From NCBI RefSeq assembly GCF_958450345.1, contig NC_088782.1, positions 99,540,358 to 99,604,357 on the forward strand: a stretch of 64,000 nt of DNA, given 5' to 3'. The notes under the pieces were generated by a model that did no database searches, had not been told where the DNA came from, and saw only the letters and a program-made list of their open reading frames with translations. This DNA is from Calliphora vicina. Lineage: Eukaryota; Arthropoda; Insecta; Diptera; Calliphoridae. Of the stretch, positions 11,741 through 22,865 are shown piece after piece (position 1 is the stretch's first letter; each line of letters starts with the position of its first letter). The translations under genes were made by a program, and so were the position numbers.

Positions 11741-13340
11741 AAAATGTGTCCCAAGTAGTTTAGATAGCTCTTTCGAAAAAAGATATTTTAAAAAAAAAAT
11801 AAAAAAATTTTAATATTTTTTTTTCCGAAATCAAAAACTTTTTTTTTTTTTTTCTTAAAATAAAGCTTAGATATTTTCCTTGAACACCTATTTGGTCGCT
11901 TATTGGGATGCGAGTGGGATATCTATCAAAATAAATATTTTGTAACTCAAAACAATTTTTGAGTTTTTTTGCAAAATCAAAAACTTTGTTGACTTTTTTT
12001 TTAAAAATGGACCCTTTTTTATTTTTTTTTAGCTCAAACAAAAGCTTAGACATTATCCTTGAATACCCTTTTGGTGTCTTAGTGGGATGCGAGTGGGATA
12101 TCTATCAAAATAAATAGTTTTTATCTCAAGACTTAAAATTTTTGACTTTTTATACCCTACACCACCATAGTGGGGAGGGTATTATGCGTTTGTGCAGATG
12201 TTTGTAACGCCCAAAAATATTAGTCTAACACCCACCTTAAAGTATACCGATCGACTTAGAATCACTTTCTGAGTCGATTAAGCGATGTCCGTCCGTCCGT
12301 CCGTCCGTCCGTCCGTCTGGTTGGCTGGCTGTCCATGTAAACCTTGTGCGCAGAGTACAGGTCGCAATTTTGAAGATATTTCGATCAAATTTGGTACATA
12401 TTATTTCTTCGGCTCAAGGACCAAGCCTATTGAAACTGGCTGAAATCGGTCCACTATTTCACCTAGCCCCCATACGAATGTCCTCCCGAAATTGGACTTT
12501 ATCGGTCATAAATGTTTAATTTATATATGTATCTCCACAAATTCCGCTCCAAATAAGTTTTATATACACAAAATTCATGTCACCAAATTTTGTTACGATC
12601 GGTCCATAATTAGTCATAGCTCCCATATAGACCCGCTTCCGAAAATCACTTTAACGTGCATAAATCGCTTAAAAATGTTGGTAAACACAAAAAATTCAAC
12701 ATAGTTAACTTTAATATAGACATAAATCACATGACCTAATTTCATGGTGATCGGTCCATAATTGGTCATAGCCCCCATATACCCCCAATTCCGAAAATCA
12801 CTCAAAAATATAAATTATTGAAATTTTAAAAGAAAAATTTTTTTGCTCTTTTACTTAGTGTAGGGTATTATATGGTCGGGCTTGACCGACCATACTTTCT
12901 TACTTGTTTTTTTTGCAAATACGAATTTTTTTTTTCAAAATGTGCCCTTTTTTAAAATTTTTTTTTTAGTCAAAAGAAAGCTTAGGTCCATTCTTTTAAG
13001 ATATTTTTAGTCCCTTGGTGGGTTGCGAGTGGGATATCTATCAAAATAAATATTTTGTAACGCAAGACATACAATTTTTTTATTTTTTTTTTGCAAAATC
13101 AAAATTTTTTTCCAATATGGGACCTTTTTTTAAAATTTTTTTTTTGCTCAAAAGAAAGCTTAGGTCTTTTCCTTTAAGACCTATTTTGTCACTTAGTAAG
13201 ATGTGAGTGGGATATCTATCAAACTAAAAATGTTGTAACTCAAGACATTCAATTATTGACTTTTTTTTGCAAATTCGAATTTTTTTTCAAAATGGGCCAT
13301 TTTTTAAAAAAAATTTTTTTAGTCAAAAGAAAGCTTAGGT
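11741..13340. repeat. Tandem array of about 180-bp monomers, split by copy A2
   Basis: The motif GGGATATCTATCAAAATAAA recurs at about 11916 and 12096 and, in slightly altered form, at about 13030 and 13209. The preceding poly-T / 'gcaaaatcaaaa' / 'gcttagg' segments recur with it. Spacing within each half is about 180 bp. The DINE copy at 12151-12907 interrupts the array within the poly-T part of one monomer. No coding potential is visible. The left limit is approximate. Confidence 0.75.
12151..12907 (+). mobile_element. DINE-1/INE-1-like element, family A, copy A2
   Basis: This 757-bp copy has the same architecture as A1: TATACCCTACACCACCATAG hairpin start, (CCGT)n at 12287-12318, internal repeats, and GTGTAGGGTAT + stem-loop (TATGGTCGG / CCGACCATA) + TTTCTTACTTGT at the end. 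It sits inside the tandem array, so neighbouring monomers provide empty-site sequence. Both junctions fall in a run of T, with no obvious target duplication, as reported for Helentron/DINE-type insertions between T residues. Confidence 0.88.
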
Positions 13341-13377
13341 AAATACAAAAATTATCTATTCAATAATTTTTGTATTT
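13341..13377. repeat. Perfect short hairpin
   Basis: AAATACAAAAATTAT and its exact complement are separated by 7 bases. It lies at the right edge of the tandem array. Function unknown. Confidence 0.6.
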
Positions 13378-14040
13378 AAAGTTCAACCAATAACGAAAAT
13401 TGTATATTCAATTGTCAAAATTATCAAATTCAAAACTCAAAATTCAATAGAAAATATCAGAAAATTTTGTTTTTGAGCATATGAATACTTGATTCAATTA
13501 TGAAATAATTGAAACCAGTTTGTGTTTGTTTTTTTAAAAAAAAATTAAAATTTCCAATAGGCCACAATGAGTAAACTCACTTACTTGAGAGCAACTCACG
13601 TAATTTTATTTCGTAAAAATATAATGAAAATTTTTTTCCATCACATAAACAAAACAGCTAATTTGTTTGAAAAGAAGCGACTTACGAAAGTACCAAAATA
13701 AGTCAAATATACAAAACATAAACCTTATTTAAATTTGATTTTTCCTAATATATGTAGGTTATGTGAAGTCCAAAAAATAATTTTCATTCGATATTTCCCT
13801 TTTCTTTGCATAATCATAGAGTCTCGTCAGAAACATATGCTTGCACCATCGAAGCATTGTACCCCAACAACTTGATCAATTTCAAGCATCATTTTCTAAC
13901 AAGAATGCAAATGGGTTTTATAATTTGATACCCTGGGAACAGTTTTCCATAATCGCTGAAAAAAAGAATTGAAGAAATATTCACCTACTGGCATCGCAGC
14001 TCGTCGACCATAGAAATGTTTATCGTACTTGAAATACATA
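13378..14040. other. AT-rich DNA, nothing recognised
   Basis: No repeat pair or domain-bearing frame was found in this interval. Confidence 0.4.
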
Positions 14041-14271
14041 CACTGATGGACGAAAGTCACCGCCATTTCCCTTCAGAATGTTTAAAGGACTACCACGTTA
14101 TAAATATAATTGAAACACAAAATTTTATTTTTTCAACAAAAACAATAATTCAGTTTAATTATACTTCAGTTAAAAAAAGTCTTTTTAACTTAACCTAATT
14201 TACAAATACGTACCATGGCGATCCTTTACACATCCTAAAGAGGAAATGGCGGTGAATTTTGTCCATCAGTG
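14041..14271. mobile_element. Tc1/mariner-type MITE, 231 bp
   Basis: The left end CACTGATGGACGAAAGTCAC pairs with the right end over about 30 bp, complement CACTGATGGACAAAATTCAC, continuing into CGCCATTTCC. TA flanks each side (14039-14040 and 14272-14273). A CACTGRTGGACAAAA-like end with TA duplication is typical of Tc1/mariner derivatives. There is no transposase frame. Confidence 0.85.
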
Positions 14272-14273
14272 TA

Positions 14274-15148
14274 CGTGTTTGACAATTCTAGCATTTTGAC
14301 AAACACAAATGGTTTTAGCAATTTTGGTTGCATTGTCAGCTTTCGATACTAGCAATATATAAATTCCTATTTCAGAACGAAGAAATTATTATCCTAGTGG
14401 GGAAAATACTTTTCTCTTGTCACTTCTCCACCTACAAATATTTAAGTTTTGAAGATAATATTTTAGCAATTTTTTAGTGCAAGAAAAAGTAGTAGTAAAT
14501 GAAATATATACCAGAAGATAAAAACTAAATTAAAATGGTAAAATTTTTGCTGTACATTGAGAACAATGTACACTTTAAATTTAACGAGTGTAATTAAATC
14601 CACCATAAACTTAAAAAATATAAAATTGTTTTCAACAGTTTTTTTTTATTATTTACTCAGCCATTATATTGCTACTAAAGCGTTTGGGAAAAATAAATAT
14701 TATGTGAAATACTTTTAAAATTGTTAATTAAAACTTAAGGTTTATTTTACGTTATTTGTTTGACTTTGATTGATTAATTATATTATGAGTAAAATACAAC
14801 AAACAATAAACTGAACAATATAAACAAACAATGAAACATGAATTTGGTTAAATTGAAAAAAAATATACGTAACTCTGCAAAAAACGCACAAAATAAATTA
14901 AAATATAAATCATGAAAAAGAATTTCGCTCACGTAATATTCGTTATGAATCATAGAATAAGGTTGCCAGATGCGCTGTTATGGCATACAACTTCATAAAC
15001 ACTCGAATAATTAGAATGTATTATTTAATATAGTTAATATATGTAAATTAAGATCATATTGGTCATAGCTCCTGGCCGGAATTGCCAATTTTGCATTTTT
15101 GATCTCGATCTCTTTTAATAGCTTCATTTTACGTTTTTTTAGCATTTT
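14274..15148. other. AT-rich DNA, nothing recognised
   Basis: No frame, TIR or repeat could be supported. Confidence 0.4.
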
Positions 15149-15552
15149 TATAATCTACACTAACATGGTGGGGTAGTGATGTTTGTAACACCCATACAAA
15201 TTTGTCTAAGACCACCTTCAAGTATACCAATTGACTCAAAGTTACTTTCTAAGTCGATTTAACGATATCCGTCAACCCGTCCGACTGCCCGTCTGACTAG
15301 CTGTCCATATAATTTTGTACACAAAGTAAAAATCGCAATTTTGAAGATATTATGATAAAGTGCGGCCCAAGGATGAAGCCTATTGATACTTGTAAAACTC
15401 GGTCGATTATTTCACCTAGCCCGCATACCAATATCCTTCCTAAATAGGACCTTATCGGCCATAAATACTTGATTTATATAGATATCCCCGCAAAATGTTT
15501 ACTCAAGTAAACACGATATGGTCGGGCTTGACCCATTTTACTTTCTTACTTG
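15149..15552 (+). mobile_element. DINE-1-like family A, diverged and internally deleted copy A3
   Basis: It starts TATAATCTACAC...ATGGTGGGGTA, a degraded form of the family-A start hairpin, and keeps an altered GTCCGACTGCCCGTCTG block near 15280. It ends GATATGGTCGGGCTTGACCC...TTTCTTACTTGT. It is about 400 bp long, so most internal repeats are missing. It is clearly older than A1 and A2. Confidence 0.75.
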
Positions 15553-16267
15553 TTATTTTGGATTTGAAAGCTAATAAAGAAATGTCTGTTTAAAATATTG
15601 CAATAATTTTTGGAAATTTAAAACGATAGACGCTGTTAGAGTAAACATCAACTGCATTACCAGTGTATCCTTGTACATTATAAAGTGTGTTTTTAAAGTA
15701 TGTAATTTAAGTGTGTGTATTTTTGTGAATTAAAAACGTGTAGTTTTACAAAAACACTGAGTGGCAATTAAAACTGTTGTTGTGTAAATTTGAATAAAGA
15801 AATAGTTGTTAAAATTTTAAACTCTAAATTAAAAGAAAATAAACCACTGTTTTTAAAAGGTAAAATCGTAACAGTACGAAAAATGATTTTTAGTATAATT
15901 TTTACGCAGATTATGTAAAAAGTGTACAAGTTTTTGAATGCATGGTTAACAATTAAATGGCAGATTTATTCCAATTGATGTATTAATCATAATTTGTGAT
16001 GAAATTTGAAGTGTAATTTTTCTATTTAATGATAAAATTAGGATTTTGTTTTAAAATCACTATATTCAACCATTACCTGAAATAGGGCGCACGTTTACAT
16101 TGATTAAAAAAATGTATTATTAGTGATTTTTCAATCAATACTACAAACTTTTTTAAAATCCTTTGACAAACATTTTTTTTTGAGATTTTGGATAATTAGG
16201 TTTTACGTATTAGTTTATTAGGTATAAAATAATGCTTATATTTGCGAAAATCAAAATAAAGTCAATA
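15553..16267. other. AT-rich DNA, nothing recognised
   Basis: No identifiable feature between copies A3 and A4. Confidence 0.4.
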
Positions 16268-17219
16268 TAATACCCTACACTAAGTAAAAGAGCAACAAAT
16301 TTTCTTTTAAAATTTCAATAATTTATTTTCGTAAATGATTTTTGGAAGAGTGCATTATATGGGAGCTATGACTAATTATGGACCGATCGCCATTAAATTA
16401 GATAATGTTATTAATGTCTATATGAAAGTTATTCGTGTTGAATTGTATGTGTATACCAACATTTTTAAGAGATTTTTGCTCCTTAAAGTGATTTTCGGAA
16501 GAGAGCATTATATGGGAGCTATGACTAATTATAGACCGATCGCCATTAAATTAGGTCATGTTATTAATGTCCAACATTTTTAAGAGATTTTTGCTCCTTA
16601 AAGTGATTTTCGGAAGCGGGCCTTATATGGGAACTATGAGTAATTATGGACCGATCATCATAAAATTCGGTCGCTGTATTTATGTCTATATGAAAGTTAT
16701 TTTTGTTGAATTTTATGTGTATAGCAACATTTTAAAGAGATTTATGTTCGTTAAAGTGATTTTCGGAAGCGGGTCTTATATGGGAGCTATGACTAATTAT
16801 GGACCGATCACAATAAAATTTGGTGACATGAAGTCCGTATAAATAAAACTTATTTGGAGCAAAATTTGTGGAGATACATATATAAATTAAATAACGTCTA
16901 AATTCAGGAGGACATTTGTATGGGGGCTATGTGCAATAATGAACCGATTTCTGCCAGTTTCGATAGGCTTCGCCCTTGGGCCGAAAAAATTATATGTACC
17001 AAATTTTATCGAATTATCTTTAAAATTGCGACCTATATTCTGCGCACAAGGTTTACATGGACATCCAGACAGACGGGCGGACATCGTTTAATCGACTCAT
17101 TAAGTGATTCTAAGTCGATCGGTATATTTTAAGGTGGGTGCTAGACTAATATTTTTGGGCTTTACAAACATCTGCCAAAACGCATAATACCCTCCCCACT
17201 ATGGTGGTGTAGGGTATAA
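16268..17219 (-). mobile_element. DINE-1-like family A, copy A4 (terminal stem-loop missing)
   Basis: Read on the plus strand, it begins at TAATACCCTACACTAAG without the preceding ACAAGTAAGAAAG and stem-loop. It then has four repeats around 'tatgggagctatgactaattatggaccgat' (16360, 16518, 16624, 16781), the GACAGACGGGCGGACATCG block (about 17070) and CACTATGGTGGTGTAGGGTA at the far end. The extra internal repeats make it longer (952 bp) than A1. Confidence 0.85.
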
Positions 17220-20091
17220 AAAGGATTTTCATTATTATCCCATTTGCTTTATAACGAAAATTCATTAAATATCTATCCGTATTTTGTACAAGTAACGAAT
17301 ACTACATCATTTTGCAATCTTACCAGTAGTTTGGAAGAGTCAGGTTTATTATTTTTATTTTTTTAAACATTTTTCCCGAAATAAGACGGCCTAAATTAAC
17401 AAACATCATGAACAAAACCCTTGTAAACTAATGTAATTAATACTTATAATATAAAAAATATACTAAATGTATCTGGCAACACCTTTTAAAATACAACCCT
17501 TTGTTTTTAATAGTGGCAATGTATCCATTTTTCTATCCCTTTGACCATAGGGTACAACTAGAGGCGCAACTGAGAGTAAGCTGAGAGTAGCAGTAATTCC
17601 TCTCTTCACACGTACTTGCGATATGAGAATTCAACATACTTGTGAGAGAAATTAACACATTAAAATACTTGAAATTTTACCTTTGATTTTCCGACTAAAT
17701 ACAGACTAAACCACTTTATTACACTTCTATACACTATTTTATGATTTTTTTTAACAATTTACAGCACATTTTATTTCCGAAACACGTTAATTTTGCTCAA
17801 ACGAAAAAAAATATTTTTTATTAATTTTTGACACTTAATTTTATTTGTGGTGGAATTTAATTTATTGAACAGAGTTTCAATTTTTGGTATTGAAAATAGA
17901 AGAAAATTTACATAAATTATAATTTAAACATTTTTATACAACTCAGTGTGTCTGGTGATAATTAAAAAGGCACCAACACAATCTCAAAACTATGTACTAA
18001 TACATTCTCACGACTTAGGTTTTTGACAACAGACTTAGGTTTTTTCCCTCTCAGTAACGCTTCTATGGATATATTATTCTATGCCTTTGACACTTATATC
18101 ATAGAGAAATTCAAGTAGAGCGGAAAATAGAAAAAAACAAACAAAATAATTACTCAAGAAATCACACATACGAGTGTTGTTTTTATTTTCAAAAAGCTTT
18201 TGTACTAATACATTCTCATCACTTAGGTTCGTCACAACTGAGTTAGGTCTTTGACTTGTATATTCTTTTAATAAAAATGAATGGACTAAGACTCCAGCTG
18301 ATTCCAGCTGATGTCGATGGAAAAATAGCTACTCCAATGACATCCTAGGAATATTTTGGTTAGCATGACGTGGTGTTCATTATTGGGATAACCTTTGTTT
18401 CCTCCTGTAGATGGTGTTCCGAGGTTATATGCACTGGAAAGGTGAACTACTGGAAAGGTGCACATTGTACCAGCATAATTGAATAATTGACTAATTATTT
18501 TATAGCCAACAAGTTGTTTAACTAAACAAAAATAAAATACTCTACAAACGTCTAAGGTTACCCAGATTATTTAAATCAATGATGTTGAACATTATGGACT
18601 ACAGCATATCCTGGAAGAATGTGGCGTAACTAATAACATTCTTACATTCATATTAAAATAACTAACAAATAAGTATGATAAATGTGTTGCTCTAAAGATT
18701 ATGCTCATTTCAATGCGTTGACTACTTTGAACCAGCTACTAGGATGTACCTTTATAATTTTTTCAGAGTCAATTTACTTCATCTTAGAAAACACACATGT
18801 TAAAATAACTATTCCCATAGCTAATTCAGCTTCAAGTGGTAGCCACTAATGAGAGGTAAACTCACTAGTTCAGGAACAATTACCAGAACTGTTGGGAAAT
18901 GTTACATAAACTCAGACACACACACATAAACTTGAAACACACACAAGGTAAGCTGAAACAAATTTCTACCTTTTTTTAACACAAACGTGAAGTAACAAAC
19001 TTTTTAATTTAGTATAATAGTATAAAGTACTAAATTTGCAACAACATCTGCTCACACCATTCTCTCTCTCTCTTTGTATATGTACAGTTAAGTGTTACAG
19101 TTTGAAGGTAAAACCCCGTTATATTATATTTCTTTGTGTGTGTGTACTCACCTAAATGTATGCTTCAGTTAGTGTGTGTGTGTGTGTGAGTTTTTGTAAT
19201 TGTATAGAGTATTGTTTCAGTTCCTGTTGCTGATACCACAGTTAAATAAATTATTTACAAACTTTTTTAGTTAAGTTTTTTTTTTTAGTTTTTGCATCCT
19301 TGGTTTTTTTTAATTTTTTATTCATTGGTTTCGTTTACGCTTATATTGCATCGTGTGTAGCCTGTTGATTGTTGAAATGTTGAGTCATGTATATTTAAAA
19401 AACTAACGAAAGTTTTTTTTTAAATAAACCGTTTTTACTTAGAGCTGTTATAGTTAGCAGATGCTAATGGACTTGATATTAATGATTTAGTTTTGTGAAA
19501 ATTCCAAGATAAATATACTTAATCCATAATATTTGTTATTAGAGAGACTTTGAAAATGGTGAAACGGATAACATACCCGTTAACTTGTACATATATAAGT
19601 AGTTGCTTTAAATTTTAGTTTTCACTAGCTTTTTTTTAGCAATTTTTTGGAACTTCCTTAATTAAATTATTAACTAAATATTCATATTGCTGACTTTTCT
19701 GTAGCATAACTCGCATTTCCATCGTGCAATAAATAGACAACTTTCTTTGTATTTACATGGCATAGTATTATTTTTATGCTGAAACTTTATATCACAACAA
19801 AATATGTGCGATAAAATATTATGAAGCTGAAAATTTAATATTTTAGACTCTAAAGTTTGTTACCATCTTCATCATTTGCTTGAAAGTTGGCTGGGTTTCA
19901 CAGTTGGTATCATGTTTGTAAATAAAATGTGAAGTTGTTAATTATTGCTTTGTTTTTTGCTCTTTTATTTATTTTCCCAGTAGCATTTATTTCTTCTTAA
20001 CTTGTTAGTGTCACCAAAGATTAGTGTTTAAATATGTTTTCCGTTGTACCAGAGCGTATAAACATTATGGTAGCTGGATTTTTTTTTACAA
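17220..20091. other. Gene-free region with minor repeats
   Basis: No frame with a recognisable domain. At 18085-18260 there is a diverged relic related to the 188-bp MITE at 52006-52193 (CATAGAGAAA...AGAGCGGAAA; later CTGAGTTAGGTCTTTGAC). Simple repeats lie at 19061-19073 (CT)n and 19132-19188 (GT)n. The rest is plain AT-rich DNA. Confidence 0.5.
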
Positions 20092-22521
20092 AAAATTTCA
20101 CATGCGCAAAGGGGAACATTTTTCCCTTTTAACCTCAAGTGAAGAAACAGAGTATAAACAAGTAAGAGTACTATATTCGGCCGTGCCGAATCTTAAATAC
20201 CCTCCACCTAAATATGATGGTATAAAAGCTGAAATAATATAACAATTGTTAGAAAGACTAGTTTACGCAGAAGATATTTTATTTCAAATGTACAAAAAAT
20301 TGTATCTAATTCAGCAATTTATAACTGAAATTCCTATTAGAACGTTTGACACAGTTAATTATTGTCTTTTAATTGAGAAATTGTCGTCTAAATTTAATTG
20401 TTCTAAATCTTCGTGTAAATTATTATTTTCTTACATAGGTAACCGTAAACAGTTTGTTGGAACTGGGTTAAACGATCTACAATATCTGAGTGTCTAAGTG
20501 GCGCACAGTGGTATGAGAAAAAAAAGAGGGAAATAAATCTGTAACTTCTAAACCCTTAATCCGATTTTAATGAAATTTCACATGCGCAAAGGGGAAGTGT
20601 TGTCGAGTTTAAGTCTGGACCTCAACATTTTTCCCTTTTAACCTCAAGTGAAGAAACAGAGTATAAAAAAGGGTATACAAATATATTTAGACAAATTTCA
20701 AAATATTTGGTTGTGGGACTTATGTGTTAGCTATGACCTATTATCGTTCGATTGTTATAAAATATTTTAACGTGATTTTTATGTATTTATATGAGAGCTG
20801 GTGCCAATTATGGGCCAATATTCACAAAATTCAGTATTATGATTTTTGAATACAAATTACTGATCTGTATACTATTTTTATTTAATATATGGATGCTATG
20901 ACCTATTATGGTCCTAAGTATTTAAGGGCTATTTTTGTAGAATTTCATATAAACAACGCTATTAACAAGAATGGATCTTATGTGGAAGCTATGTCGAATT
21001 ATGCACCAATATTTAAAAAATCTTGTAGTACGATTATTGGATACAAATTACTCATCGGTGTAAAATTTTGGTTGAGTGTAGATTTTTATGGATATTTGTG
21101 CAGGGTAATGTGTTTTCCTGAAGTAGTTCTTATATGGAGGTTATGACCAATTATGGGCCTATCATCATAAAATTTTATACATCGATTTTTGTATATATTG
21201 AATAAATTTGTTTTGAATTTCAACCTGATAACTATATTTGTAAGAAATTTATGAGGATATTAGTGATTTTCGGGAGTGGACCTTATATGGGAGCTATGGT
21301 TAAAAATGGACCGATATTCACAAAATCCAGAAGTATGATTACTGGATTCAAATTACTGGCTCTGTGCGTAATTTCATTTTGATATCGATATGTTTTTAAT
21401 ACTTTTTAAGGTTAATATCTTTTTTCGGAAATGGGCCTTATAGGGGAGCTATGACCAATTATCGGCCAATCTGCATAAAATTTGGTACAGTGATATCTAT
21501 ATATATGAGTATAAATTTTGTCGAATTTTAGCATGATAAATTTATAAGAGATTTATGAGTACTTAACTGATTTTTGGAAGTGGACCTTATATGGGAGCTA
21601 TGGTCAAATATGGACCGATATTCACAAAATCCAGTAGTATGATTTCTAAATATAAACTATGGATGTGTGTGAAATTTTGTTTTGATATTGATATTTTTTA
21701 GATATTTATATAGGTTATTGTGTTTTTCGGAAGTGGTCCTTATATGGGAGCTATAACCAATTATCGGCCGATTTTCATAGAATTAGGTACAGCGATTTTG
21801 GTATATATGGGGATTATTCATGTCGAATTTCAACTTGATAGCGATATTTATAAGACATTTATGCTTATTTAAGAGATTTTCGGAAGTGTACTTTATATGG
21901 GGGCTATGGTCAAGTATGGGCCGATCCACGAAAAATTTTGTAATATAATTTCTTTTACCACGAAACTTATTTTCGCTGAATTTCATGTGGATATTCATAT
22001 TCTGTAGGCATTTATAGACCATATAACCATATTTCGGGAAGATATTTGTATGGGGGCTAGGAGAAATCTTGGACCGATTCTTATAATTTTAACCAGAGTT
22101 ACTCCTTTTATCATAAAAGTAACGAGTGCAAAATTTTATGATATTACCTGCAATATATTTACAAAAAATGTCCAAAAATATATGAAAATTATCAATTTTT
22201 TTTTGAGGTTGTCCCACATTTTCATTCATAACTTTGGTTCCACTGTACCGATTTCGCTGATTTTCAATACCAAACTGCTTAGGAGAATAATAAACATTTT
22301 TCTTGCAAGTTTAACCATTTTGTTTGCCTATTTTGGACGTGAGCGTGTTTTACACAGACAGACAGACAGACAGACGGACATGGCTAAATCGACTTAAAAT
22401 TTCATAAGGATCAATAATATATATACTTTGTTGGGTCGCAGATGAATATTTCTCAATGTTACACACGGAATGACAAACTTATATATACCCTCATTCACCA
22501 CTTATGGTTGTGGAGGGTATA
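20092..22521 (-). mobile_element. DINE-1-like family B, copy B1
   Basis: Family B has the same plan as family A with different sequence. The outer end is ACAAGTAAGAGTACTATATT, then a stem-loop (ATTCGGCC / GGCCGAAT-like, 'ggccgtgccgaatctt') and AAATACCCTCCACC at 20158-20210. The other end is GACAGACAGACAGACGGACA (about 22360) and CACCACTTATGGTTGTGGAG followed by GGTATA. The interior (20720-22050) holds about ten degenerate repeats spaced about 150-155 bp with core 'tatgggagctatgaccaattatggaccgat'. The first 66 bp (20092-20157) duplicate the internal segment at 20579-20670. An RT-like fragment lies at 20300-20497. It is very similar to B2 (61390-64000). Confidence 0.85.
20246..20497 (+). pseudogene. 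Reverse-transcriptase fragment inside B1
   Basis: An 83-residue frame contains FDTVNYCLLIEKLSSKF followed by SSCKLLFSYIGNRKQFV. This matches the palm region of non-LTR reverse transcriptases just after motif A (usual form AFDTVNHxLLxxKL...SYLxNRxQFV). The catalytic Asp of motif A is not visible and the frame stops before the GVPQGS motif, so only about 55 residues are RT-like. The first 30 residues are not recognisable. The same fragment at the same place in B2 shows it is part of the element, not a separate insertion. Confidence 0.65.
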
Positions 22522-22865
22522 AAAATCGCCACAGGCCAACGTATTGTTGCTCTTTTGGTTGGATATTGAGACTCATGTTTTTCCCGTATCAACGCCTCCT
22601 TTAGTTTTATTGTAAAGTTGGATGACTTCAGACTTTTGTTTTTTACCCGAAATATACGAATCGCGATGCATAGATGGCTGTAAAAATACTTCTTATAATA
22701 TGTATTATATATTTTGATACAAAAAATTAGTATATAAATAAAAATTCTAACACAAATTGAATGTATAAAGCCATTATCTACCCAGGTAGATACCATGAGT
22801 TCACATAAAAAACTGTCTTCATGAAAGCGAAGGTTAATAAAAATCGGTACAACGATTTTTTATGA
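22522..22865. other. No feature recognised
   Basis: Short spacer between B1 and the next repeat. A minus-strand frame (22491-22796) has no recognisable domain. Confidence 0.4.

Noticed and set aside
16335..16842. Repeated peptide YMGAMTNYGPI in several frames as a protein repeat family
   Set aside because: It is the translation of the DINE internal repeat core, occurs on both strands in different frames, and is broken by stops in most copies.
22050..22397. 115-residue frame and its near-identical partner at 63534-63917 as a conserved gene
   Set aside because: Both lie in the same non-coding end of DINE-B elements and include the GACAGACGGACA microsatellite (RQTDRQTDM). Similarity reflects repeat homology, not selection on protein.
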